Below, one piece after another: positions 50,517 through 60,480 of a DNA stretch of 64,000 bases. Source of the DNA: Medicago truncatula (lineage: Eukaryota > Streptophyta > Magnoliopsida > Fabales > Fabaceae). The DNA lies in the NCBI RefSeq assembly GCF_003473485.1, contig NC_053045.1, positions 35,190,494 to 35,254,493 of the forward strand, written 5' to 3'. The notes beneath the pieces were generated by a model, which saw only the letters and a list, made by a program, of their open reading frames with translations, had not been told where the DNA came from and did not search any database. Positions within the stretch are counted from its first letter, which is position 1. Every line of letters starts with the position of its first letter. Made by a program: the position numbers and the translations under genes.

Positions 50517-50767
50517 TGTTGAATATTAGCACAGAATCAATCAGATTTTGTGCTGTTTGACTTATTATAACTGGTTGTAAATACTAATTAATTGTAATTA
50601 GCTGTATTAGAATTAGAATTTAAAGGGAGAATAAGTAGCATTTATAGACGGAATAATTTGTTTTATTTTCTGGCTAGACTAGCACTCTGCCTACAGTCCC
50701 TTGTATTCTATAAATACCTCCTATGTACTGTTTTATATATCAATGAAATATAGAGCATATTTCCATA
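50517..50767 (+). repeat. 5' LTR of the copia element
   Basis: It begins TGTTGAATATTAGC and ends ATTTCCATA. A TATA-like 'tctataaatacc' at about 50708 is the probable promoter. It is 251 bases, with one mismatch to the 3' LTR. Confidence 0.95.
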
Positions 50768-50780
50768 TGGTATCAGTGGC
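50768..50780 (+). other. primer-binding site
   Basis: TGGTATCAGTGGC directly follows the LTR. Its first nine bases are complementary to the 3' end of initiator methionine tRNA, the usual copia primer. Confidence 0.85.
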
Positions 50781-50837
50781 AGCAAGAAATCCATAGGGTT
50801 TATTTTGCTTCCGTATTTTTTTTATCCATCCCACATA

Positions 50838-53800
50838 ATGTCTGATTCCATGTCTGATAGTGAGTCCCAGCATTCACCCAAACCTGAATCACCCCAACCT
50901 GTCAAGACATACCATGAAAACCATCCTGTTCAGATCACAACAATTCGGCTAAACGGTGCTAATTACTTTCGTTGGTCACAGTCTGTTCGGTTGTATATCA
51001 GGGGGAGAGGAAAGATTGGCTATATCACTGGCGACAAGAAACAACCAGACAAGGTAGGCGCAGATTATGATACATGGGATGCTGAAAATTCCATGGTCAT
51101 GACATGGTTAGTCAATTCTATGACTGAAGAGATAGGTGCGAACTATCTCTGTTATGCTACCGCAAAAGATCTTTGGGAGAATGTCTCTCAAATGTACTCT
51201 GATTTGGGAAACCAGTCCCAAATTTACGAATTAACTCTCCAGCTTGGAGAAATTCGGCAAGCTGAAGATTCAGTCACCAAATACTTCAGTTGTCTCAAAC
51301 GTATTTGGCAAGATTTGGATCTCTTCAATGAATATGAGTGGAAGTCACCTGAGGACTGCAAGCACTACCAGAAGATGGTGGATGTTAGCCGTGTCTTCAA
51401 ATTTCTTGCAGGTTTAAATGTTGAGTTTGATGAGGTTCGTGGTCGAATTCTTGGTAGGAATCCTATCCCTCCAATTGGTGAAGTCTTTGCGGAAGTGCGT
51501 CGCGAAGAGAGTCGTAGGCAAGTGATGCTCGGAAAGAAGAAAGCTGCTGTCCCGCCACCAGTTGAAGGATCTGCCTTGGCCGTTCCTCAAGTCAATCACA
51601 AATCTTTCTGTAACCCACGAGGTGGTGACAAGACTCATTTAGTTTGCGACTACTGTGGCCGCAATCGTCACACCCAAGAAACTTGTTTCAAACTACATGG
51701 TAGGCCAAACAATAGCAAGGCTGGTAAGTTTGGTGACCGACCTATGCCTACAACCAGCAATGCTGCTTCATCTCCATTTACTAAGGAGCAGATGGATCAC
51801 CTTCTTAAGCTTCTAAAGTTCAATTCATCCCCTAATACTCCTGTTGGTACTGTGGCACAAACAGGTAAGGATTCTTGGGCACTATCTGTCCAAAACCACT
51901 CCAACCCCTGGATAATAGATTCAGGGGCATCTGAACACATGACTAATTGCTCTCATCTATTCAGTTCATATTTTCCTAGTTCAGGTTCTGAAAAAGTTAA
52001 GATAGCTGATGGTAGTTATTCCAGTATTGCAGGCAAAGGCAACATAAAAATTTCAGAGCAAATCACTTTGCAATCTGTTTTACATGTTCCCAAATTTGCT
52101 TGTAATCTTCTATCTGTTCATAAACTGTCTGAGGACTCTAATTGTTCTGTTCTTTTTCGTCGTTCTACTTGTGTTTTTCAGGACCAGAACTCGGGGAAGA
52201 CGATTGGAACTGCTAGAGAGATTAATGGACTGTACTACTTTGATGAAACCCCTCTTGGCAATACAGCAATGTTTGGTTCAAGCCGTACGAGTCCACCTCT
52301 TGTTTCAAATAAAATCATGTTATGGCATAAAAGATTAGGTCATCCTAGTTTTTCTTATCTTAAGCATTTGTTTCCTGAATTTTCCAAAGAAATAAGTTCT
52401 TCACAATTTCATTGTGATGCTTGTCATTTAACTAAAGATCATCGTGTGTCTTTTAATTCAAGAGGTTATTCTGCTTCCAAACCTTTTTATCTAATTCATA
52501 GTGATGTTTGGGGTCCTTCAAAAATTAAAACTTTATCTAGAAAAAAATGGTTTGTGACATTTATTGACGATCACACACGGGTTTGTTGGGTTTACCTCAT
52601 GGAAAAGAAATCAGAAGTTGAACAAAGGTTTCAAGATTTTTTTAACATGATTAAAAATCAATTTTATACCACGATTGGCATTCTAAGGTCTGACAATGGC
52701 ACTGAATACTTCAACAAATATTTAAGTACATTCCTAGTAACTAATGGGATAATTCATCAATCCACTTGTCGTGATACTCCACAACAAAATGGTATTGCTG
52801 AAAGAAAAAATAGACATCTCCTAGAAGTTACTAGAGCTATTATGTTTTATATGAATGTACCTAAGTATCTTTGGGGTAATGCTTTATTAACTGCTTGTCA
52901 CCTCATCAATCGAATGCCATCCCGTGTGTTACAATATGAGACTCCCGTGCAGGTTTTACAAAATAATTTTCCCACTTCTCGCATTATTACAAATCTTCCC
53001 CTTAAAGTTTTTGGTTGTCTCTGTTATGTTTACATCCCAAATATTTTTCGTTCCAAGTTGGATCCTAAAGCTGAAAAATGTGTCTTTCTTGGCTATGCTT
53101 CCAATAAAAAGGGATACAAATGTTTTAACCCAGTTACAAAGAAATTTTTTGAAAGCATGGATGTCCACTTTGTTGAAGATCAACCTTTTTTTAGAGAAAA
53201 TTCTCTTCAGGGGGAGAGTCAGAGTAGTAATGAGGAAGATAATTTTTGGGAAATTTTACCTGTTCTTGATGATATTGTAACAAATGATCATCTAGATGCT
53301 AAGATAACAGAACCTAGAAATCCTAACCTTGAATTGCTAGAACATATGGTATTTGAAACAGGGGGAGAAGAGGGAGAAACGCTGATTAAGAATCCTGAAC
53401 TTAGAGTGTATGTTCGGAAAAAAATTCATAAAGATGGTACAGATCCCATTGTCTTTCCAGCAGAAGTTCAATCAGATTCTCCAAGTGAAGGTCCTACTGA
53501 TAATCCATCTTCTAGTTCCTCCGGTAATTCTTCTCACTCATCCAATGATTTACCTGATTTGTCTTTTCCTGATATTAATCTTCCGATTGCTGTGAGAAAA
53601 AATATCCCTGACCTCAATATTCCTATTGCTGAAAGAAAACGTACCCGTACATGCACTAAACACCCCATGTCTAATTACTTGTCGTATGACAAGTTATCCC
53701 ACAGTCACAAAGCATATGTGTCTAGGATTTCTAATTTGTTTGTGCCCAGAACTATTCAGGAAGCATTAGGTGATCCGAATTGGAAATTAGCAGTGAAAGA

Positions 53801-55283
53801 AGAGATGAATGCTTTGAACAAAAATAACACTTGGTGTATCACTGATCTACCTTATGACAAAAAGGCAGTAGGATGTAAGTGGGTCTTTACAGTGAAGTGC
53901 AAGGCTGATGGAAGTGTGGAAAGATACAAAGCAAGATTAGTAGCAAAAGGATTCACTCAAACTCATGGTATAGATTATCAGGAGACTTTTGCCCCGGTTG
54001 CTAAGATCAATTCCATCAGAATTCTTCTCTCTCTTGCAGTAAATTTCAACTGGACCCTACATCAATATGATGTTAAAAACGCCTTCTTGAATGGAGAATT
54101 ACATGAAGAAGTATATATGAGCTTACCTCCGGGATTTGAAGATAAGCTTGGAAGAGGTAAAGTTTGCAGATTGAAGAAATCCTTGTATGGATTAAAACAA
54201 TCGTCAAGGGCCTGGTTTGAGAGATTTGGAAGTGTTGTCAAGGGACATGGCTTCACTCAAAGTCAAGCTGATCACACTATGTTCTTCAAACACTCACGTG
54301 AAGGTAAGATTGCCATCTTAATAGTGTATGTTGATGACATTATTATGACAGGAGATGATATTGGAGAGATTAGTGATCTAAAGAGAAGACTTGAGGCTAA
54401 GTTTGACATCAAGGATCTTGGAAAATTAAAATACTTTCTCGGTATGGAGTTTGCAAGATCGAAAGAAGGAATTTTCCTCAACCAGCGGAAGTATATACTT
54501 GATTTACTCACAGAGACAGGGATGACGGGGTGTAAGGCAGCAGAAACACCAATGGATCCCAATGTGAAACTAAAATCAGTTGCTGAAGATGAAATAATAG
54601 ATAGAGAATGCTATCAACGGTTGGCTGGTAGGCTAATTTATTTGTCACATACAAGGCCTGATATAGCATTTGCTGTGAGCGTAATAAGCCAATTTATGCA
54701 TGCACCAGGGCCAGCTCACTTTGAAGCTGTTTTCTGAATATTGAGATATTTAAAGGGAACTCCAGGAAAAGGGTTAATGTTCAGAAACAGAGGGCATATA
54801 CAGGTTGAAGCCTATACAGATGCTGACTGGGCAGGTAATATAAATGATCGGAGGTCTACATCCGGATATTGTACCTTTGTAGGTGGAAACTTAGTTACAT
54901 GGAGGAGCAAAAAACAAAATGTTGTAGCTAGGAGCAGTGCAGAGGCTGAATTCCGATCGGTGGCTCATGGTTTTTGTGAAGTACTATGGATCAAAAAATT
55001 CATGCAAGAATTGAAGATTGCAGGCCCAACTCCAATGAAAGTTTATTGCGATAATAAGGCAGCTATTTCTATTGCTCATAACCCTGTTCTACATGATAGA
55101 ACGAAACATGTTGAAGTGGACAAGCACTTTATTAAAGAAAAAATTGACAGTGGTGAGATTTGTATGTCCTATATACCTACCAAAAGTCAAGTAGCAGATG
55201 TCCTCACAAAGAGCCTACCTAAGAGACAGTTCGATGACATGGTGTGCAAGCTTGCTATGAATGACATATTCATGCCAGCTTGA
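50838..55283 (+). pseudogene. copia gag-pol polyprotein with one in-frame stop
   Basis: A single frame from ATG 50838 to TGA 55281-55283 is interrupted only by TGA at 54735-54737 (codon 1300). The order is gag (about residues 30-250), zinc knuckle CDYCGRNRHTQETC (about 270), aspartic protease WIIDSGASEHMT (about 361), integrase with its HKRLGH zinc region (about 497) and catalytic acidic residues in DVWGP, SDNGTEY and GIAERKN, reverse transcriptase with YVDD (about 1164), and RNase H (TDADWAG, AEAEF, YCDNKAA). This integrase-before-RT order defines Ty1/copia. The stop falls where the family has an Arg (CGA), just before RNase H, in the motif preceding ILRYLKGTPG. The upstream in-frame extension to 50805 lacks an ATG. 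The change looks like a single C-to-T transition at a CpG. Confidence 0.95.
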
Positions 55284-55290
55284 GGGGGAG
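55281..55290 (+). other. polypurine tract
   Basis: tgagggggag lies directly before the 3' LTR and overlaps the gag-pol stop codon. It would prime second-strand synthesis. Confidence 0.85.
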
Positions 55291-55541
55291 TGTTGAATAT
55301 TAGCACAGAATCAATCAGATTTTGTGCTGTTTGACTTATTATAACTGGTTGTAAATACTAATTAATTGTAATTAGCTGTATTAGAATTAGAATTTAAAGG
55401 GAGAATAAGTAGCATTTATAGACAGAATAATTTGTTTTATTTTCTGGCTAGACTAGCACTCTGCCTACAGTCCCTTGTATTCTATAAATACCTCCTATGT
55501 ACTGTTTTATATATCAATGAAATATAGAGCATATTTCCATA
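55291..55541 (+). repeat. 3' LTR of the copia element
   Basis: 251 bases, identical to the 5' LTR except A at 55424. It is followed directly by the acatc target duplication. Confidence 0.95.
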
Positions 55542-56661
55542 ACATCAATAATTTTATCAAGGCATTAAAAAAGTTGTGTGACCCGACCCTAACCGCAACA
55601 TCAAGGTTTTTTATGTCTTGGCAACTGCAGTTACATAATATTATAAGTTGTATTTGACTAAAATTTTCTATAATAACAATGACTGCTACATGAGCGTGAT
55701 TTAAAACCTTGGCTAAAATTTGTTCATTTGATGGTTTATTAGGACAACGGATTGGTCCCAATTGTGGAACCAGAGATCTTGCTTGATGGAGAACATAGTA
55801 TTGACAGAACTTTTGAAGTAGCACAAAAGGTTTGGGCTGAGGTTTTCTTCTACCTTGCTGAGAACAATGTCCAATTTGAGGGCATTCTCCTCAAGCCTAG
55901 CATGGTTACCCCAGGAGCTGAGTCCAAGGACAAGGTCTCTTCTGCAACAGTTGCTGACTATATCCTCAAGCTCCTTCACAGGAGAATCCCCCCAGCCGTC
56001 CCTGGTATCATGGTATGTGAAACTAACCAAATACAATTTTCTTTGTATTCCAAACTTTTATCTTTGTTCATACAATATGAAGCAACGACACAGGTACAGA
56101 CACCAGGCACGATACTAACACGTTCATATGCTGACCAAAGTTGTATATTGTATTTTGTTATGTAGTTTTTGTCTGGTGGACAATCTGAGGTTGAAGCAAC
56201 GCTCAACTTGAATGCCATGAACCAATCTCCAAACCCATGGCACGTGTCATTCTCATATGCAAGAGCTCTCCAGAACACCGCATTGAAGACATGGGGAGGC
56301 CGCATAGAGAACGTTCAGGCAGCACAAGAAGCACTCCTTTTCCGTGCTAAGTCCAACTCACTTGCTCAACTTGGAAAGTACACTGGTGAGGGTGAATCTG
56401 AGGAAGCCAAGAAGGAATTGTTTGTCAAAGGATACTCTTATTAAGATGTCAGAAATCATACATGCATGTTAGTAAACAGCACCAACAATTAATGACGGAG
56501 AATGCAAGACAAGTTTGTCAAAATTGTGTAATGTTTTATAGTCTTGGAGACTATTTTTGTTTGTGGTTATATGCAACTTTACAACTTAATAATATCTCTT
56601 GGTATGAGTAGTTGTCGTGTACTTGAATGTGTCTCAACATAAACCAAAATGATTTCTTTTT

Positions 56662-56818
56662 AACATGTATTTTTTAACACACTCTTTAATTGATTAAAGT
56701 TTACATAGATCATAATTTATGCAAGATTTATTTAATTTGATGGGAACTGTGTGACTTTTAACAAATTAAAAAGAGTGAGTTAAAAAATGTGTGTTAGAAA
56801 TTTTGCTAGCACCCCTCA
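56662..56818. mobile_element. possible MITE downstream of the aldolase pseudogene
   Basis: 'tttttaacacactctttaattg' near 56671 is mirrored by 'aaaaagagtgagttaaaaaatgtgtgttag' near 56770-56797, around an AT-rich core. Boundaries and target duplication are unclear. Confidence 0.4.
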
Positions 56819-58063
56819 TAAATTATTGTCAAAGTTAAAAAGATAGTGGTTTCTATAAAGATTTAACGAAGCAAATAGTTTCCCCCCAAAATCAATTAGA
56901 TGTTAAATTTGAGTTATAAGTTGGTTTAGTGGTTTAACGGGAAAACAAAGAAAGAATTTCCTTTTTCATCCTCCACACTTCTCGTGCACCCTTCAATTTG
57001 ACGAAATTACACCCGTTCGGATTTTATAAGCTAAACCATTTTTAAGAATTTTTGGAGTATATAATTTGAATTCCCTACAAATTTATAAAATAAGTGCAAG
57101 TTGCCTTGGTTCATCTAGATATTGGCTAAACATGATTCGAAAAATAAAATTCAAATAAATCGAATAGTAGTTTGAATTATATAATCCGAAAGGTAAACCA
57201 CCCCTCACTCTCCAAAGATCCGTTTCAAAGACTAATTACAATTCATAAGTTGACACGGTTCAGATTATAACATCCAAACTGGTAAAATAAATATAAGCAA
57301 GACTTAAAAAAAATTAGTATAAAAATTTACAATAAACTAATTAAATTTAATTCCTTAGAGATTTATGATATGAATTCTTTAAATTAATTTTAGGAATATG
57401 ACCTAACTTAATAAATCACATTGAGATGAAGCCCAAATTTCATTTTATGTGTCAAAACAACGGAGTATACTATCTCACGTAACTAATTCCCTAACACAAC
57501 TTGTTCAACTTATGCAAATTTTTATATTTGTTATGTCCAACTTTAATCATATGATACTTTTTTTTGAAGAGGCTAAATGAAATATATCACCACATCAAAA
57601 AGTTCTCCCTAGTATAAGGTATGCCAGAGAGAAACACTAGAGTCACAACAGTATTTAGTATTTACATTACAACAAAAAGCATTAACTAAAGAAAACAAAT
57701 AACTATTAGCATATGTCCAAAATTGTGAATGGACTAAGCCACCAACCATGATAATTGAAGGGAAGTGAAGGAAATTTCGCCTTCAACCACATGAAAGTGA
57801 TTGACTTAATTTTATCAACCACGTGAACAATTGGTCATTGAGTGCCTTTAAAGAGCATGTTATTTCTTTCTTTCCAGATTTCTCACGTTGTTGCATACCA
57901 AAGAACATATGATACTTTTAACTAATATATTTGTGTTTACAGCTTATTGATGCATCATTCAACCTTATAATTAATTTTTAGGGATTGTTTTTCATGACTA
58001 TCACAAAATCATAAAATAGAAACAACAACAATAATAAAGAATTAGTAAAACAAAGAATGGGGT
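56819..58063. other. intergenic with repeat fragments
   Basis: No gene. Phrases such as 'tatataatttgaattccc' and 'gaattatataatccgaaagg' (57058-57195) belong to the same repeat family seen around 2460-3300. Confidence 0.4.
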
Positions 58064-58461
58064 CCAATGATCAGTGGCGGAGCCCTTCATGGGCTGGGGT
58101 GGGCCACAGCCCACCCGGAAAATTAAAAAATCAATGATTATAAGTCTATTTTGCGAGATTTTATACAATTTTGTGTCGGTTTTAGGTTTTGATTGATCAA
58201 AATTCCCGTAAAGTGGTGTAGTGGCCCACCCAAAAAATTTAAATAATTCAATTATAGATCTATTTTCGAGATTTTATACATTTTTATGTCGGTTTTAGGT
58301 TTCGGTTGATTCAAATTCCCGCAAAGTGGTGTAGTAGTCCACCCGAAAAATTTAAACAATTCAATTATAGGTCTATTTTGCGAGGCTTTAAACAATTTTT
58401 CAACGGTTAATTTTAGTGATCCACCCTAACTTTTTTTTCTCGCTCCGCCACTGCCAATGAC
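58064..58461. mobile_element. non-autonomous hAT element
   Basis: The element proper is 58072-58453 (382 bp), with inverted termini cagtggcggagc and gctccgccactg. It is flanked by 8-base duplications ccaatgat and ccaatgac (one mismatch). Eight-base duplications with CAGTGGCGGAGC-type ends fit hAT. The interior has two full and one partial tandem copies of a unit of about 114 bases (starting near 58144, 58258 and 58371). No transposase is present. Confidence 0.85.
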
Positions 58462-58632
58462 CGTAAGATTTATGCGTGATATTAATTAATGTAGCGTGAC
58501 CAATTCAATGGTTTATAAAGACAAACACAACACTTCAAAACTTTAAACAATAATTCTAATTTTAAAAATGAGGATTTTGACATTATAAATGATCGTACAA
58601 TTTTCTATTGTTACATAGGAATAAGGAAAAAT

Positions 58633-58931
58633 ATGGCTGAAATTCTCAAGTTTGTTTATATTATAATTATTTTTCTTTTCATCACTGAAATCAAAGGCGA
58701 TAAGTTTGTTTTTGACAAAAATGGCGGTAAATTAATACTTTCTGTTTTCTTTCTTTCAATTTTTTTTCTTTTATCTTATACACAAAGTTTTATTTCTATT
58801 ATTAACATTTATTTTCTATTGACATCACAGCAGATCGATGCCGTTCTATTCTAGATTGTCCTCAAGACAAGTGTTTCCCTCTTCTAACTTTAGTATGCGT
58901 AAATTTTGCTTGTGATTGTCTGCACGTGTAG
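58633..58931 (+). CDS. nodule-specific cysteine-rich (NCR) peptide
   Basis: Exon 1 (58633-58726) encodes a secretory signal peptide, MAEILKFVYIIIIFLF, as in NCR genes. A 104-base intron (gtaaat to cacag) separates it from exon 2 (58831-58931), which encodes the cysteine part. The product is about 64 residues, with six cysteines spaced C-x5-C-x4-C-x7-C-x4-C-x1-C, the six-cysteine NCR pattern. NCR peptides are secreted to symbiosomes in infected nodule cells and drive terminal differentiation of rhizobia in IRLC legumes (family knowledge). The acceptor reads cacagcag, a NAGNAG tandem site. Splicing at either AG stays in frame and changes one residue. A TATA-like 'cattataaat' lies about 50 bases upstream of the ATG. 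No defect is seen; expression is inferred. Confidence 0.85.
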
Positions 58932-60239
58932 CAAATAAAATCAAAAATAATTCCTTAGTACTCCTTAAAATATAATTGGATTTGAAATTATATAGTTTTT
59001 ACTTTTATGATTTCTCTCAAACAACAACATTTGTTCTCTCTCCATGAAACAATTGTAAAATGATCATTAGTGCCACCGTAATTAATAATAATTTTTCCCT
59101 CAATTTTTATGTACTATGAAACTTAATTATTCGCAAAAAACATAATTATGTCTTATTCTAATCATTTGACACCTCATCGTTTTTTATTCATTTGTGTCTT
59201 TTTTATCAAAAAACCTTTTAGATGAGAGAGAAAATAAGTGTCGAAAGATTGAGGTAGTTTTATAACAAAACTTCTATTTTTATATAGTTGTATCCAAACA
59301 AATTAATTTTTTTAAAAAAGAAATTTTTATTATGATAAACAAACATAAGATAGATTTTGATTTTTTTTTTTTAATAAATATCTATAAAATTAATCTCTAA
59401 ATTATTTTTTGTAAAAATCATTTTTTATTTTAATCCGTAACAAACAGGCCATACGAGACCGTTTGTTGTAACTTTTTCAAGAAAAATAATAACTTTTTTT
59501 AACAAAATATCACTTTAAAGAGTAGTGTATCTGTTTTTTTGCAGTTTAAAAAAACAGAATCTGCAATCCAGCCCAAATTAATATTTTTCTTCTTCGACAA
59601 CAATACTTTCATAACAGAACCAAAGCCCAAATTAATATTTCATGGACTTTTGTTTACATGGACCAAAAACACTTTGGTAATGCTTGTTATAGCGAAAAAT
59701 TCAACCGCAAATACATTCCAAAGAGTGTATCGTATTACTGTATTAAAGTCTCGCTTTTTCCATCCCACCACCTATTTTTTCCGCTAAATGAGAATCCTAT
59801 GATGGCCATGTTTCGTGAAATTTTTACGGTGTTATTTCTCGCTAGAAATAGTGGTGCTCAAAACACTTATATCTTGTAAAAAGTTTTTGAAATTGAAACT
59901 AAAATTAAAGACAAAATTGAACATGTACTTTGTGTAAATTTATTCAGCACTAGCACTCAATCATAATTTGCCAACACAATAAAAATAATACATAATTCCT
60001 TTTATTTAAAAACTTCATAATATAACAAATGAAAGAGTTATGATTGAATTTCAATGTGAAATAACTTTACACGACATTGTATATCAATTTATCTCAAAAT
60101 TAAAAATAAATTAAAAATACATAAGAACTAAACTATAAACATTTCAATTTTATATACAGCTTAAAACATATTTTAACTCTTTCTTACAGGTATATATTGG
60201 TAGTGATATATATTAGTCACTTACAGGCATATGGCGTGA
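58932..60239. other. intergenic, no gene supported
   Basis: AT-rich sequence. Open frames at 59539-59787 and 59658-59879 overlap in different frames and resemble nothing I know. Confidence 0.35.
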
Positions 60240-60480
60240 AGCTTATCAATAACAATAATTAGAATTATGTTCCACATCGGATAATATGAACGGATAATAT
60301 GAAGAAATATGCAAAGGTTTGGTCATATAAATAAAAGTCTTGTGTGTTAGTATTTCTTGCACCAATAGTTAGTGGGTTTTTGCTATAGCTAGCATTACTT
60401 CTACTATTCAAAATTTGTAATTATTAATTACATTATACAATCTCTTTCTTTTTATATTTTATTATGGTATCAGAGTCTGT
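60240..60480 (+). mobile_element. relic of a copia-type LTR end with primer-binding site
   Basis: tggtatcagagt at 60466-60477 is an initiator-tRNA primer-binding site. It is preceded by LTR-like sequence with a TATA-like 'catataaataaa' (about 60325) and T-rich downstream sequence. No coding region or partner LTR follows within the window, so it is a fragment. The left boundary is a guess. Confidence 0.45.

Larger units (their letters stand above)
50517..55541 (+). mobile_element. near-complete Ty1/copia LTR retrotransposon
   Basis: The element is 5025 bp long with 251-bp LTRs (50517-50767 and 55291-55541). It is flanked by the 5-base duplication acatc (50512-50516, 55542-55546), and the uninterrupted target 'attacatcaataa' is preserved in intron 4 of aldolase copy 1. 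The LTRs differ at one base: G at 50650 versus A at 55424. PBS, gag-pol, and polypurine tract occur in the standard order. It is recent and structurally intact, but one in-frame stop interrupts gag-pol. Confidence 0.97.
48770..56444 (+). pseudogene. plastid aldolase pseudogene, split by a copia element
   Basis: This is a second copy of the aldolase gene with the same six-exon layout: 48770-48946, 49672-49941, 50134-50241, 50369-50459, 55743-56012 and 56166-56444. Splice sites, transit peptide and the lysine motif GILLKPSMV are kept. It cannot make full-length enzyme. A TAA at 49909-49911 replaces the CAA (Gln) found in copy 1. Exon 3 is 108 rather than 110 bases because two bases are missing at about 50166 in the SNDESW motif. 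Intron 4 holds a 5025-bp Ty1/copia element. Homology to copy 1 includes about 0.65 kb of promoter (from about 48112) and about 0.2 kb of 3' flank. The many preserved exons suggest the lesions are fairly recent. Confidence 0.9.

Noticed and set aside
54741..55283. Separate RNase H gene
   Set aside because: It is in the same frame as gag-pol and separated only by one stop codon.
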